A stretch of 64,000 bases of DNA from an uncultured Mobiluncus sp. (GCF_943914685.1 NZ_CALUCZ010000005.1:1-64000), one strand, 5' to 3'; numbered from the stretch's first letter, positions 1-8,070 are shown. Program-made: numbers and translations. The notes: generated by a model not told the origin, from the letters alone.

Positions 1-10
1 TAGGAAAGTC

Positions 11-997
11 ATGAAAGAAATACGTGTAGGTGTAATCGGAATCGGCTCAATGGGCAGACACCATGTCCGCAACGTCCGCGAGACCTCCGGCGAAACCCTG
101 GTAGCTGTAGCGGATCCGGCCGGTGACAAGTTCGGTGTGGCGGGGGAACTAGAGGTTCTTCCCGATGTGTCAGCCCTGATTGAGGCCGGTATCGAGGCTG
201 CAGTCGTAGCGGTGCCCACGGCTTTTCATCTGGAAGTGGCACTACAGCTGGCTGCCGCGGGTGTCCCCGCCCTCATCGAAAAGCCCCTGGCTCGCACGGT
301 CGAGGAAGGTGAGCAAATCGTGACCGCTTTCCAGCGGGCCAACCTGGTGGGTGCCGCCGGCTACGTAGAACGCTGCAACCCGGCCTTGATTGAGCTACAA
401 AAACGGGTTGCCGCCGGCGAACTCGGAGAAGTATTCCAGATTGCCACGCGGCGCCAAGGCCCGTTCCCGGCCCGAATTTCTGACGTGGGGGTCATTAAGG
501 ACCTGGCTACCCATGACGTGGATTTGACCGCGTGGATTGCGGGTTCTCGCTACCAATCCGTGTCCGCCCGGACGGCTCGCAAATCCGGGCGCGAACATGA
601 AGATTTGCTGTTCGCCACCGGGGTGCTGGAAAACGGGGTGCTGGTGAACCATATCGTTAACTGGTTCAGTCCTTTCAAGGAGCGCCTCACCACCGTCACC
701 GGCGAAAAGGGCGCGCTGGTCGCGGACACGATGAACTCCACTTTGACGTTCTATGAAAATGGTACGAAAGCTGTGGAATGGGATCAGGTGGCGAACGTTC
801 GCGGTGTCAGCGTCGGGGAAGTCACCCAATATGCCCTGGAACAGCGTGAACCGCTGCGGGTTGAGCACGAAAACTTTGTCGCCGCCCTGAACGGGGACGC
901 CAGCCGAATTGTGCCGCTCACGGACGCGCTGCAGACCCTCAGAGTGTTAGAGGCGATGGTCCAGTCGCGAAACACGGGACAAACGGTCGACCTATAG
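11..997 (+). CDS. Gfo/Idh/MocA-family sugar dehydrogenase
   Basis: A 328-residue NAD(P)-dependent oxidoreductase. The N-terminal Rossmann fold shows GIGSMGRHH at about residues 10-18. The family signature EKPLA is at about 90-94, and the substrate-side helix DLATHDVDL is near residue 165. The C-terminal part has the beta-sheet substrate domain. ATG at 11 follows the purine-rich AGGAAAG at 2-8. Neighbours are a glycosyltransferase and a UDP-GlcNAc 2-epimerase of the GARPQ type. In known pathways (WlbA/WbpB type) such a dehydrogenase oxidises the C3 hydroxyl of a UDP-HexNAc or UDP-HexNAcA before transamination. That role is inferred; the matching aminotransferase and acetyltransferase are not in the window and could lie to its left. 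Family assignment is secure, substrate is not. Confidence 0.9.
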   Translation: MKEIRVGVIGIGSMGRHHVRNVRETSGETLVAVADPAGDKFGVAGELEVLPDVSALIEAGIEAAVVAVPTAFHLEVALQLAAAGVPALIEKPLARTVEEGEQIVTAFQRANLVGAAGYVERCNPALIELQKRVAAGELGEVFQIATRRQGPFPARISDVGVIKDLATHDVDLTAWIAGSRYQSVSARTARKSGREHEDLLFATGVLENGVLVNHIVNWFSPFKERLTTVTGEKGALVADTMNSTLTFYENGTKAVEWDQVANVRGVSVGEVTQYALEQREPLRVEHENFVAALNGDASRIVPLTDALQTLRVLEAMVQSRNTGQTVDL

Positions 998-1038
998 AGC
1001 CGCGAACCGCCCACGCTGCGACACCGGCGCCTTTCTGT

Positions 1039-1104
1039 CATAAAACCTCCAAAATCGCCTTGCTGCACCACGGCTGGCAGACCGACGTAAAAATAGGTTT
1101 TATG
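1039..1104. repeat. 10-bp inverted repeat with 46-nt loop
   Basis: CATAAAACCT at 1039-1048 is exactly inverted as AGGTTTTATG at 1095-1104, in the gap between the dehydrogenase and the next glycosyltransferase. The loop is too long for a typical terminator and there is no T-run. It could be a folded leader, the ends of a very small degenerate element, or chance. Confidence 0.35.
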
Positions 1105-1184
1105 CCTGAATGACACACCTCGACTGACCGAAAAACGCAGCCAATCCGCCCTCGTGACCGGAAAAACTTGGAAAGAATGGAACT

Positions 1185-2387
1185 ATGCGCGCACGTCCTG
1201 ATGTCACCGTGGTTTCCCGGATTTTTGCCCCGGAGCCGGCCGCGGCCTCGTTCCGGTTGGAAGCGCTGGTGAAAGCCCTGCTGGAACACCGGGCTGCTGT
1301 CAATGTCCTGACCACGATTCCCGCCCCCGGCACTGACCGCGACGCGCGGGCGCAAGTTGAGGCGCAAACCGGCACGGGGAACCTGTTGCGTATCAAAAGA
1401 GTTCAGGCCAAACGTGATGAAATCGGGTATATTCGCGGCTACCTGCCCTATATCAGCTTTGACATTCCCGCATTTTTCCGGCTCCTGTTCGCCCCGAGCC
1501 CCAGGGTCTATGTCAGCGAGCCGCCGCCGACTACCGGGGCGATGCTGCGGGTTTTGGCAGCTTGGAAACGCTGTCCTTACGTGTATTACGCGGCCGATAT
1601 TTGGTCAGATGCGGCGCGGAAGAGCGCGCCGGGCTGGGTGGTGCGGGCGCTGCGGGCGGTGGAACGTTTCGCGTTGCGCGGTGCCGCCACGGTCATTGCC
1701 GTGTCTGACCAGGTGGCAGCCCGTTGTCAGGAGCTGGGAGCCCGGCGGGTGGCCGTGGTGGAAAACGGGATAGATACCGAGGTGTTCACCGCGCTCGGCC
1801 CCGCCCCGAGTCCGGTGGCAGGGTTGAGTGCTGAAGAGGTCTCGGCCGCGGATTGGCTGGTTTATGCCGGCACGGCTTCGGAATGGCAGGGGGCAGAAAT
1901 TTTTGCCCAGGTTTTTGCCGAGATTGCTCCGAAGTTTCCCCACGCCCGCCTGCTGTTCCTGGGGCAGGGCAGTTCTTTCGCAGCAATGCGCGATATTGCC
2001 CAGCGCCTGGAGCCGGGGCGAATCCTGTTTGACCAAGTGTCTGCGGTTGAGGCCGCGGCGTGGCAGCGTCAGGCGCGAGCTTGCCTGGTCAGTATCAAAC
2101 CTGGGCTGGGCTATGATTTTGCCTACCCGACCAAGGTGTTGGCGGGACTGGCTTGCGGAACTCCGGTCATTTACGTGGGCGCGGGCCCGGCCGGCGCGGA
2201 CATTACCGAAAACCGGTTAGGTTTGGCTCTGCCTTATGACCGCGAAGTCCTGAAAATGGCTCTGACCAGCGTTTTAGAGGGACGATTGCGCACCGGTGAG
2301 ACGCGCAAGTGGGTACAGGAGCACCGTTCGTTGCGTTTGACCGGACAGAAGGCGGCTCGGGTCGTTTTGGCGCAGATACGTCACTAG
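1185..2387 (+). CDS. Glycosyltransferase, GT-B fold (family 4-like, WbuB type)
   Basis: A 400-residue GT-B glycosyltransferase without obvious membrane anchor. The N-terminal acceptor domain starts VTVVSRIFAPEPAAASFRLE, a form seen in WbuB-like enzymes. The middle carries VIAVSDQVAARC and VVENGIDTEVF, typical of the domain linker. The C-terminal nucleotide-sugar half shows LVYAGTASEWQGAEIF and ends with the YPTKVLAGLACGTPVIYVG region in place of a classical E-x7-E motif. It likely transfers a sugar to a lipid-linked glycan at the cytoplasmic face. It lies between the sugar dehydrogenase and the 2-epimerase, all on one strand. The ATG at 1185 has only a weak upstream GGAAAG, so the initiation mode is uncertain. 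Donor and acceptor cannot be read from the sequence. Confidence 0.88.
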   Translation: MRARPDVTVVSRIFAPEPAAASFRLEALVKALLEHRAAVNVLTTIPAPGTDRDARAQVEAQTGTGNLLRIKRVQAKRDEIGYIRGYLPYISFDIPAFFRLLFAPSPRVYVSEPPPTTGAMLRVLAAWKRCPYVYYAADIWSDAARKSAPGWVVRALRAVERFALRGAATVIAVSDQVAARCQELGARRVAVVENGIDTEVFTALGPAPSPVAGLSAEEVSAADWLVYAGTASEWQGAEIFAQVFAEIAPKFPHARLLFLGQGSSFAAMRDIAQRLEPGRILFDQVSAVEAAAWQRQARACLVSIKPGLGYDFAYPTKVLAGLACGTPVIYVGAGPAGADITENRLGLALPYDREVLKMALTSVLEGRLRTGETRKWVQEHRSLRLTGQKAARVVLAQIRH

Positions 2388-2449
2388 TTTTGTGCGGTGC
2401 TTTCGCGGGTTCGCCAGCTTCGCGCCTAGGTAAAGGCGCCCAGGCTTGG

Positions 2450-2455
2450 TAAGTT
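2450..2455 (+). promoter_or_regulatory. -10 box of a leaderless start (wecB-like gene)
   Basis: TAAGTT ends 6 nt before GTG 2462 and no Shine-Dalgarno sequence is present. If this is the -10 element, transcription would begin at or next to the start codon. No convincing -35 is seen, which is common for actinobacterial promoters. Confidence 0.5.
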
Positions 2456-2461
2456 AGAGAC

Positions 2462-3538
2462 GTGAAAATCATGTCGATTGTGGGGGCACGCCCCCAGTTT
2501 GTGAAACTGGCACCGATTGCAAAAGCGTGCGCCCAGGTAGAAGTGGAACATGTCATTGTCCATACCGGCCAGCACTACGACCCGATGCTGTCCGAAGTGT
2601 TCTTTCAAGACCTAGGGATTCCGCGTCCTGACGTACATCTCAACGTGGGTAGCGCCAGTCACGGAGTGCAAACCGGGCGGATGCTGGCCGAACTGGAGCC
2701 GGTCATCGCTGAGGCGCAGCCGGACTGGGTGCTGGTTTATGGAGACACGAACTCGACGCTGGCCGGAGCGCTCGCAGCGGTAAAGATTCACCAGCGGGTC
2801 GCGCACCTGGAGGCCGGACTGCGTTCCTTTAACCGGGATATGCCCGAAGAAATCAACCGGGTGCTCACCGACCACGCCGCGGATTTACTGCTGGCACCCA
2901 CCCAGGTCTCGATGCGCCACCTGGCAGATGAAGGCCTGGAGGACCGCTCGGTCCTGGTCGGAGACGTGATGACTGACGTGTTGTTCACCATCCGCGACCG
3001 GGTCCAATCCGGGCAGATTGCGAACCCTATCCCCGCCGAACTCGGCTTGGAGCCTGCGCAATACGCCCTAGCTACCATTCACCGAGCCGAAAACACCGAC
3101 GATCCGAGCCGTCTCGAGGCCGTGGTGGCGGCTCTCGCCAACCTACCGTTCCCGGTCGTGCTGCTAGCCCACCCGCGCTTGCGCGCCAAAGCGGAGGTGG
3201 CGGGCGTGAACCTGGCGCGCGGAGCCATTCGCCTGCACGAACCACTGGCATATCCGCAGCTGGTGGCGGCGGCGCAGCAGGCTCGCCACATCGTCACGGA
3301 TTCCGGAGGGCTGCAAAAGGAAGCATTTTTGCTACGGGTTCCCACTACCACGGTGCGGCCGCAAACCGAGTGGGTAGAGACAGTTGAGCTGGGCTGGAAC
3401 CAGTTGGCTGAACCGGCCTCGCTGGTCCAGGCGGCGACCCGGCCCCTGCCTGAACCAACCACCGCCACCCCCTACGGAACTGGTGCCGCCGCGCACGAAG
3501 CCGTAAAAGTCCTGGTAGAACACGCAGCCCAGGGCTGA
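2462..3538 (+). CDS. wecB: UDP-GlcNAc 2-epimerase (non-hydrolysing), WecB/WbpI family
   Basis: A 358-residue epimerase that inverts C2 of a UDP-N-acetylhexosamine (GlcNAc to ManNAc, or a related uronic acid). Conserved elements: GARPQFVKLAP at residues 7-17 with the active-site Arg, VYGDTNSTLAGA near 95, HLEAGLRSFNRDMPEEINR near 115-133, the catalytic-region HRAEN near 207, and DSGGLQKEAF plus VRPQTEWVET near 280-305. The GARPQ and RPQTEW forms resemble the branch that includes WbpI, which acts on diacetamido-uronic acids. With the Gfo/Idh enzyme upstream, a ManNAc(3NAc)A-type pathway is possible but unproven. GTG 2462 has no ribosome site and fits a leaderless mRNA. The protein has the usual family length and appears complete. 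Confidence 0.92.
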   Translation: MKIMSIVGARPQFVKLAPIAKACAQVEVEHVIVHTGQHYDPMLSEVFFQDLGIPRPDVHLNVGSASHGVQTGRMLAELEPVIAEAQPDWVLVYGDTNSTLAGALAAVKIHQRVAHLEAGLRSFNRDMPEEINRVLTDHAADLLLAPTQVSMRHLADEGLEDRSVLVGDVMTDVLFTIRDRVQSGQIANPIPAELGLEPAQYALATIHRAENTDDPSRLEAVVAALANLPFPVVLLAHPRLRAKAEVAGVNLARGAIRLHEPLAYPQLVAAAQQARHIVTDSGGLQKEAFLLRVPTTTVRPQTEWVETVELGWNQLAEPASLVQAATRPLPEPTTATPYGTGAAAHEAVKVLVEHAAQG

Positions 3539-3584
3539 TTTACACACCAAAACCGGTCTGGCGAGCTCAGTCAGCCTGCCGGAG

Positions 3585-3698
3585 ATTAGGCCGCTGCCGT
3601 GTCGAAACGGGCGGCGACGTGCAAGGCAAGCCCGATGAATACGACCAGCATGACGGTCATGGCAGCGCTCAAAACCCCGCAGGTCGTGAGGATTCCCC
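3585..3698 (-). repeat. Left copy of 114-bp direct repeat (duplicated flippase 3' end)
   Basis: This stretch matches 4963-5076 at 111 of 114 positions, in the same orientation. It corresponds to the last 37 codons and stop codon of the minus-strand flippase gene 4964-6337. Identity stops abruptly after GATTCCCC on the right; on the left it begins just outside the stop codon. It is a non-functional gene fragment. Confidence 0.93.
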
Positions 3699-3718
3699 GT
3701 TTCTTTGAGAGGTATTTT

Positions 3719-3806
3719 CGCGCTCAAACTATATGAGGCACCACACCGCCCTCGCGCTCAAAATACATAAGGTACGCCGGAATCTTGACCGTCTGGAAAC
3801 TATATG
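3719..3806 (+). repeat. Three spaced AAACTATATG-like motifs upstream of cassette gene
   Basis: A 20-bp unit at 3719-3738 recurs at 3753-3772 with 17 of 20 identities. The core AAACTATATG (3726-3735) appears again exactly at 3797-3806, overlapping the promoter region. The cores are spaced 34 and 37 bp. They could be operator repeats or duplication debris. Confidence 0.45.
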
Positions 3807-3813
3807 GTATCAT
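3785..3813 (+). promoter_or_regulatory. Promoter TTGACC-17-TATCAT
   Basis: TTGACC at 3785-3790 and TATCAT at 3808-3813 are separated by 17 bp. The predicted transcript starts near 3820, upstream of a clear AAAGGAG ribosome site at 3836-3842. This excludes the in-frame ATG at 3804, which would lie upstream of the mRNA. Confidence 0.7.
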
Positions 3814-3848
3814 GTAGGGACAGCGTTTCCCTATCAAAGGAGATAAAA

Positions 3849-4532
3849 ATGCGGTCTCTTCTAACGTTTTTAAGTGTTTCACTTTTGGCTACAGGTACAT
3901 TTTACCTCTTACCTCCAGAGGCTCAAGCTACGCATGAGATTGTGAGCTCAGATAGTTCACGTGTGGTATTGATGAACAACTCGACCGGCTTGTCGGTGCC
4001 TATTGAGTTGAAAACAACGAGAGTGATTCAACGGGCGACTCTTACAAATGCGGAGTATCGCAGTTATAGCAGTGAATCAAAGATTGAAGTTACAGCACAG
4101 GACTTGTTTTCCGTTGGAGCAATCACCCCAAAACAATTCCAACAGTTGTCAAATAGAACAGATGTATCTCTAATGTCAACTGGAAGCCAAACTAAGACTG
4201 AATATCCGCTCACTGCTACCGTAGGCATGGACTATGATTTGAGTGGTACCGGTGGAAATAAAAAAATCAGAGTGAATCGAGTGTTTGGTTCAACTTCATA
4301 TTCTTACCCAACTGACATATACAAAAGGGCGCTGGCAGCGGGAGAAGGTGCATGGGGTCATGTGCTAAAGAAAAACAATGCACCTAGTCCGTTCTCGTAC
4401 ACGACTGGTTGGGGCTGGTATGATGCGATTCCTGGCAAACTGGGTGCCCATGCTATACTAGATGTTACGTTTTCACCCAGTGGAATGGCGACGAGTACCT
4501 TAACTGTAGAATTTTATCCCATCAGTAGTTAG
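3849..4532 (+). CDS. Secreted protein of unknown function in low-GC cassette
   Basis: A 227-residue protein I do not recognise. The first 27 residues form a classical Sec signal peptide (MRSLLTFLSVSLLATGTFYL) ending in AQA, so it should be exported and cleaved. The mature part is rich in Ser and Thr, has no cysteine and no membrane segment, and contains a Trp/Gly-rich stretch (GEGAWGHVLKK, TTGWGWYDAIPG) before a beta-rich C-terminus. ATG 3849 is chosen because AAAGGAG lies 6 nt upstream and the promoter -10 box ends at 3813. GC content is clearly lower than in the flanking glycan genes. It is followed after 11 bp by a small four-helix membrane protein, and the pair lies between two copies of a flippase 3' end. 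A secreted effector with its membrane partner is one possible reading. Confidence 0.8.
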   Translation: MRSLLTFLSVSLLATGTFYLLPPEAQATHEIVSSDSSRVVLMNNSTGLSVPIELKTTRVIQRATLTNAEYRSYSSESKIEVTAQDLFSVGAITPKQFQQLSNRTDVSLMSTGSQTKTEYPLTATVGMDYDLSGTGGNKKIRVNRVFGSTSYSYPTDIYKRALAAGEGAWGHVLKKNNAPSPFSYTTGWGWYDAIPGKLGAHAILDVTFSPSGMATSTLTVEFYPISS

Positions 4533-4543
4533 TACCAAGTTTC

Positions 4544-4954
4544 ATGAAAAAAATTTCCAGATTAATCGTTGCATCAATCCTCATGGCGATGTCAGGAGCG
4601 CTACTTTCGTGGTTAGCCTGGTATCAGCAGGTCATTTATTCTCCTCACTTCGCGAGAGCTGAATCAACAGTAATTGACTGGATAATGTTAGTAGGAGGCT
4701 CGGTTCTTTGGGTAATAATGGTACTCGCCAGCGCGCGTTTTGTTGCTTCAAAGACGCGATTTAGTAGACCACAAAAACTACTGTATCTAACAGTGGTTAT
4801 CGTTGTTGTACTAGCAGGGTTTATTTGGTCCAGGAATTCGTTTTTGGGTGAGCCGCTCCAACTGTTGCTTGGATATGCCATGATGTTGATTCCAGCAATT
4901 TATTTTGCTCTAGTGCAAAAAGGTAACTATGAGAATCAAACAGATGTGGATTAG
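4544..4954 (+). CDS. Small four-helix membrane protein in low-GC cassette
   Basis: A 136-residue integral membrane protein with four predicted helices at about residues 7-28, 44-66, 77-96 and 104-125. The N-terminus is basic (MKKISR) and the C-terminus is short and hydrophilic. It starts 11 bp after the secreted protein's stop and probably shares its mRNA; no good Shine-Dalgarno is visible, so coupling to the upstream gene is likely. Family not recognised. The size and topology resemble small immunity or transport partners of secreted peptides, but no specific motif supports this. It stops 9 bp before the right repeat copy. Confidence 0.75.
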   Translation: MKKISRLIVASILMAMSGALLSWLAWYQQVIYSPHFARAESTVIDWIMLVGGSVLWVIMVLASARFVASKTRFSRPQKLLYLTVVIVVVLAGFIWSRNSFLGEPLQLLLGYAMMLIPAIYFALVQKGNYENQTDVD

Positions 4955-4962
4955 TAAGAACA

Positions 4963-5076
4963 ATTAGGCCGCTGCCGTGTCGAAACGGGCAGCGACGTGC
5001 AAGGCAAGCCCGATGAATACGCCCAGCATGACGGTCATGGCGGCGCTCAAAACCCCGCAGGTCGTGAGGATTCCCC
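4963..5076 (-). repeat. Right copy of 114-bp direct repeat (genuine flippase 3' end)
   Basis: This is the intact 3' end of the flippase gene, identical at 111 of 114 positions to 3585-3698. The three differences are single-base substitutions. Together the two copies bracket the 3.70-4.96 kb cassette as direct repeats. Confidence 0.93.
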
Positions 5077-6337
5077 AGTCGAGCCAGTCCGCCAGCCCCA
5101 GCAGCCCGAGGGGAACCGCAGCAAACACGAGGGAAAACCCTAGGGACACCTGTTGCGTTTCGGTAACCACAAAAATGTTGGAAACCGGGGACGTCACCAA
5201 ATTCACGTAGAGCCACGGACATAAAATCGTCACAATCAGCCCCGCCATCTCCCAGCGCGCCCCGAAAATCAGCGGAATCAGCCAGGGGGACAGCGCCGCC
5301 AAAGCCGCGAAGGGCACCAGACCCGCCAAAGCGCCGCGTTTCGTGACGCTGGCGGCCATCGCCCGCAACTGGCCACGTGGGGTATTGGTCAGCTCACGAA
5401 AATACACTTGCGACACCGCGCCGTTAATCAGGGCGACCGGAGCCTGTACGATGAGCCACGCGAAGGAAAACTGCCCCAGCATGGCGGTGGAAAAAATCGC
5501 CGCAATCATCAGGTTTATACCGTTTACCCGCACCGCATCAGCGATAGCGGACGGCCCGTTTAACAGGGGCATCTTCCGGTAGCGGCGCAAGGTTCGCCGA
5601 CGTGCCCCCGGGGTCTTGTCCACATCCACCCGGCTGCTTCGCGCCCGATAACCCAATGTGACGGTCGCGGCCAGGACACCCAAAATCCGCCCGCCGATGA
5701 GACCGACGGTCCCACCCAAACCAACCAGCCAGGCTCCGATCTGTAGCCCGACCTGCGCGGCGGCGCTAAACAGCCGGTTGGTTGAAATTTGGCGATATTC
5801 CCCCAGCCGATTCAACCAAAAAGTCCAAATGGAGCTTAGGGAAGTAACCGTGACATACAGGGCAGCAAAAATCAGCAGCGGGGCGACCTGTGGCCAGACA
5901 TGGCTCAGCGCAAAGGTCGCCACCACGCTCCCGGCCAGGAAAATGACCGAAAAAATCACGTTTATCGTCACCGATAGGCGCACGACCTGTTTCGCGTCCC
6001 GGTCAGTATCAGGCAGCATGATGGCCGGATCGTAGCGACCCGCCGCGAGCACCGCGCCAATCGAGCCGAGAGAAACGATGATGGAAAGCACGCCGAAATC
6101 GCTGTCGGTATAAATCCTGGCCAAAACTAGGTAACCCAGCAGGGTAATCAGCTGAGCTCCGCCGGTGCCGCCCAGCATAGTCAGCACATCGGTGAGGACT
6201 CGGTGGCGGCCCAGCCAAGCCCGAAGTCCGGGATTATCTGGGGTTGAGGGGGGTGTGGCCGAGGCCTCATTTTTCCCAGTTTCCCCTGAATTTTCCGGGA
6301 ATGGCCCGGCCGGGGACGCGGGAAGCTCAGCACTCAT
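4964..6337 (-). CDS. Wzx-type oligosaccharide flippase
   Basis: A 457-residue polytopic membrane protein of the polysaccharide transporter (MOP) family with about 12 to 14 helices, predicted to flip a lipid-linked oligosaccharide across the cytoplasmic membrane. Hydrophobic helices alternate with conserved loops such as GRYDPAIMLPDTDRDAKQV and YRKMPLLNGPSAIADAVRVN. The first 35 residues are hydrophilic and Pro-rich. ATG 6337 lies 6 nt after TAGACT on the minus strand with no ribosome site, so the start looks leaderless. It is closely similar across its length to the flippase at 12949-14325. The 3' end is duplicated downstream at 3585-3698. Substrate unknown. Confidence 0.9.
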   Translation of the reverse strand: MSAELPASPAGPFPENSGETGKNEASATPPSTPDNPGLRAWLGRHRVLTDVLTMLGGTGGAQLITLLGYLVLARIYTDSDFGVLSIIVSLGSIGAVLAAGRYDPAIMLPDTDRDAKQVVRLSVTINVIFSVIFLAGSVVATFALSHVWPQVAPLLIFAALYVTVTSLSSIWTFWLNRLGEYRQISTNRLFSAAAQVGLQIGAWLVGLGGTVGLIGGRILGVLAATVTLGYRARSSRVDVDKTPGARRRTLRRYRKMPLLNGPSAIADAVRVNGINLMIAAIFSTAMLGQFSFAWLIVQAPVALINGAVSQVYFRELTNTPRGQLRAMAASVTKRGALAGLVPFAALAALSPWLIPLIFGARWEMAGLIVTILCPWLYVNLVTSPVSNIFVVTETQQVSLGFSLVFAAVPLGLLGLADWLDWGILTTCGVLSAAMTVMLGVFIGLALHVAARFDTAAA

Positions 6338-6343
6338 GGTGTC

Positions 6344-6349
6344 AGTCTA
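6344..6349 (-). promoter_or_regulatory. -10 box TAGACT of leaderless flippase start
   Basis: On the minus strand TAGACT is followed by GACACC and then ATG 6337, a 6-nt spacing. The same TAGACTGACA string precedes the glycosyltransferase start at 8083. Confidence 0.55.
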
Positions 6350-6439
6350 GCGTAGAATCAACCGTGGACAGATGGTGCCGAGTTCGCGCTACCATGCCGC
6401 ACAGGTACCGCGTAAGCGTTGCGAAGGAAAGGAAACGCC

Positions 6440-7804
6440 GTGAAAATCGCTGTTGTGGGAATGGGAAAGATTGGTCTGCCGCTGGCGACCCAATACGCTG
6501 CAAAGGGTCATCAGGTTGTGGGGGTAGACATCAATCCGCATACGGTTGGAGCCATCAACAGTGGGGTGGAGCCGTTTCCGGGGGAGGCTCACCTGGGTGA
6601 ATACCTGGCCAAGCTGGTTCCGACCGGGCAGCTGCACGCCACCACGGACTATGCCGAGGCGATTCCCGGCGCTGACGCGGTCGTAATCGTGGTGCCGCTG
6701 TTCGTTAATGACCAGACCTGGGAGCCAGACCTCACGATTATGGACGCGGCCACGACTTCGGTGGGAGAAATTCTCACCGCCGGCACGCTGGTCAGCTATG
6801 AAACGACCCTGCCGGTGGGCACGACTCGGCGCCGTTTCCAGCCGATGCTTGAAAAGCTCTCGGGTCTGCGCGAGAGCCAGGACTTTTGGATGGTGTTTTC
6901 CCCAGAACGGGTTCTCACCGGACGGGTGTATGCTGACCTGCGCCGTTACCCGAAACTCGTCGGGGGTCTGAGCGCGGAAGGCACCCGGCGTGGTATCGAG
7001 TTCTATCGCGCGGTGTTGGATTTTGACCAGCGTCCCGACCTGCCGCAACCGAACGGCGTGTGGGATATGGGTAGCGCTGAAGCGGCCGAGATGGCGAAAT
7101 TGGCCGAAACGACCTACCGGGACGTCAACATCGGGCTGGCCAACCAGTTCGCGCGTTTCGCTGATAGCGCCGGGATTGACGTGATGAAAGTCATCAACGC
7201 TTGCAACTCTCAGCCATATTCCCACATTCACCGTCCCGGTATCGCCGTGGGCGGGCACTGTATTCCGGTCTATCCTCGCCTTTACCTCTCGACCGACCCT
7301 GATGCAACGGTGGTGCGCTCCGCCCGGGTGGCGAACTCAGAAATGCCGGCTTACGTGGTGGAACGTCTTTCACAAGCCCTGGGCGAGCAGGGTGCGGCGC
7401 TTTCGGGAGCTACCGTGGTGGTGCTGGGGGCGGCGTATCGTGGTGGTGTCAAAGAAACCGCGTTTTCCGGCGTGTTTGCCACTGTCACGGAGCTTTCGCA
7501 GCGCGGGGCGCACGTGGTGGTGCACGACCCGATGTTTAGTGACGAGGAGTTGCGCGGGTTTGGCTGGGAGCCCTACCACTTGGGCGAGCCGGTCGAGGCC
7601 GCCATTCTCCAGGCTGACCACGCCGAATATCGGGAACTGTCCGCGGCGGACTTGCCCGGAGCGAAAGCGATTTTTGACGGCCGTGGTATCCTCACGCCCT
7701 CGCGTTTCCCCGCCGCACGCTACCTGCGAGTCGGTGGCGGCGCCAGCGCAGACAGCGACGCGACCGCGGCTTTTGCCGGCGCTAAACTGGCGACTGACGC
7801 TTAA
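6440..7804 (+). CDS. wecC: UDP-N-acetylhexosamine 6-dehydrogenase (WecC-like)
   Basis: A 454-residue NAD-dependent UDP-sugar dehydrogenase that oxidises C6 to a carboxylate, giving a HexNAc uronic acid such as UDP-ManNAcA. The N-terminal Rossmann motif is VVGMGKIGLP at residues 5-14. The central helix AETTYRDVNIGLANQFA and the catalytic loop GGHCIPVYP with Cys274 are typical of the WecC/UDP-ManNAc dehydrogenase group. The C-terminal UDP-binding domain follows. GTG 6440 is preferred over upstream in-frame codons because AGGAAAGG (6425-6432) is well placed. It is divergent from the flippase at 6337. Together with the 2-epimerase at 2462 it would supply an acidic sugar for the glycan. Confidence 0.92.
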   Translation: MKIAVVGMGKIGLPLATQYAAKGHQVVGVDINPHTVGAINSGVEPFPGEAHLGEYLAKLVPTGQLHATTDYAEAIPGADAVVIVVPLFVNDQTWEPDLTIMDAATTSVGEILTAGTLVSYETTLPVGTTRRRFQPMLEKLSGLRESQDFWMVFSPERVLTGRVYADLRRYPKLVGGLSAEGTRRGIEFYRAVLDFDQRPDLPQPNGVWDMGSAEAAEMAKLAETTYRDVNIGLANQFARFADSAGIDVMKVINACNSQPYSHIHRPGIAVGGHCIPVYPRLYLSTDPDATVVRSARVANSEMPAYVVERLSQALGEQGAALSGATVVVLGAAYRGGVKETAFSGVFATVTELSQRGAHVVVHDPMFSDEELRGFGWEPYHLGEPVEAAILQADHAEYRELSAADLPGAKAIFDGRGILTPSRFPAARYLRVGGGASADSDATAAFAGAKLATDA

Positions 7805-8070
7805 AAGTCGAACCGGTGGCTGTTTGCCGGCGCACAAGTGCCGGCTAAGGGCAAATCGCCTGGCGGTAAAGTTCCTCCAGCCGAATAGCGTAAGGCGAAG
7901 CCTGGTGGTGACTATACACCCAGTCTTTGCCCCCTAGAGACTTCGCTGGGTCCGCTCTGCAACACCAATCCAAGCCTTCCAAGGGGAATCAGCGCTGCTC
8001 ATACCCTTATTCTAGGGGAAAATCCGGTCGACGCTCGATAGTTAGATATCACCTTGAGTGTGGAGCAGTG

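Larger units (their letters stand above)
3539..3848. other. 310-bp gap: flippase 3'-end copy plus promoter of inserted cassette
   Basis: No intact gene is seen. The gap holds a 114-bp second copy of the 3' end of the flippase gene (3585-3698), then AT-richer DNA with three related AAACTATATG-like motifs, then a good sigma-70-type promoter. It marks the left junction of the low-GC two-gene insertion. Confidence 0.8.

Noticed and set aside
3804..3848. Upstream ATG extending the cassette secreted protein by 15 residues
   Set aside because: It overlaps the -10 box and would mask the signal peptide; ATG 3849 has a proper ribosome site.
3849..4532. Assignment of the cassette secreted protein as a lactococcin-972-like bacteriocin
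   Set aside because: The Trp/Gly-rich stretch is only loosely similar and the protein is much longer; the sequence does not support a specific family.
7302..7937. 211-residue plus-strand open frame overlapping the wecC-like gene
   Set aside because: Arg/Trp/Cys-rich shadow of the dehydrogenase frame with no start context.
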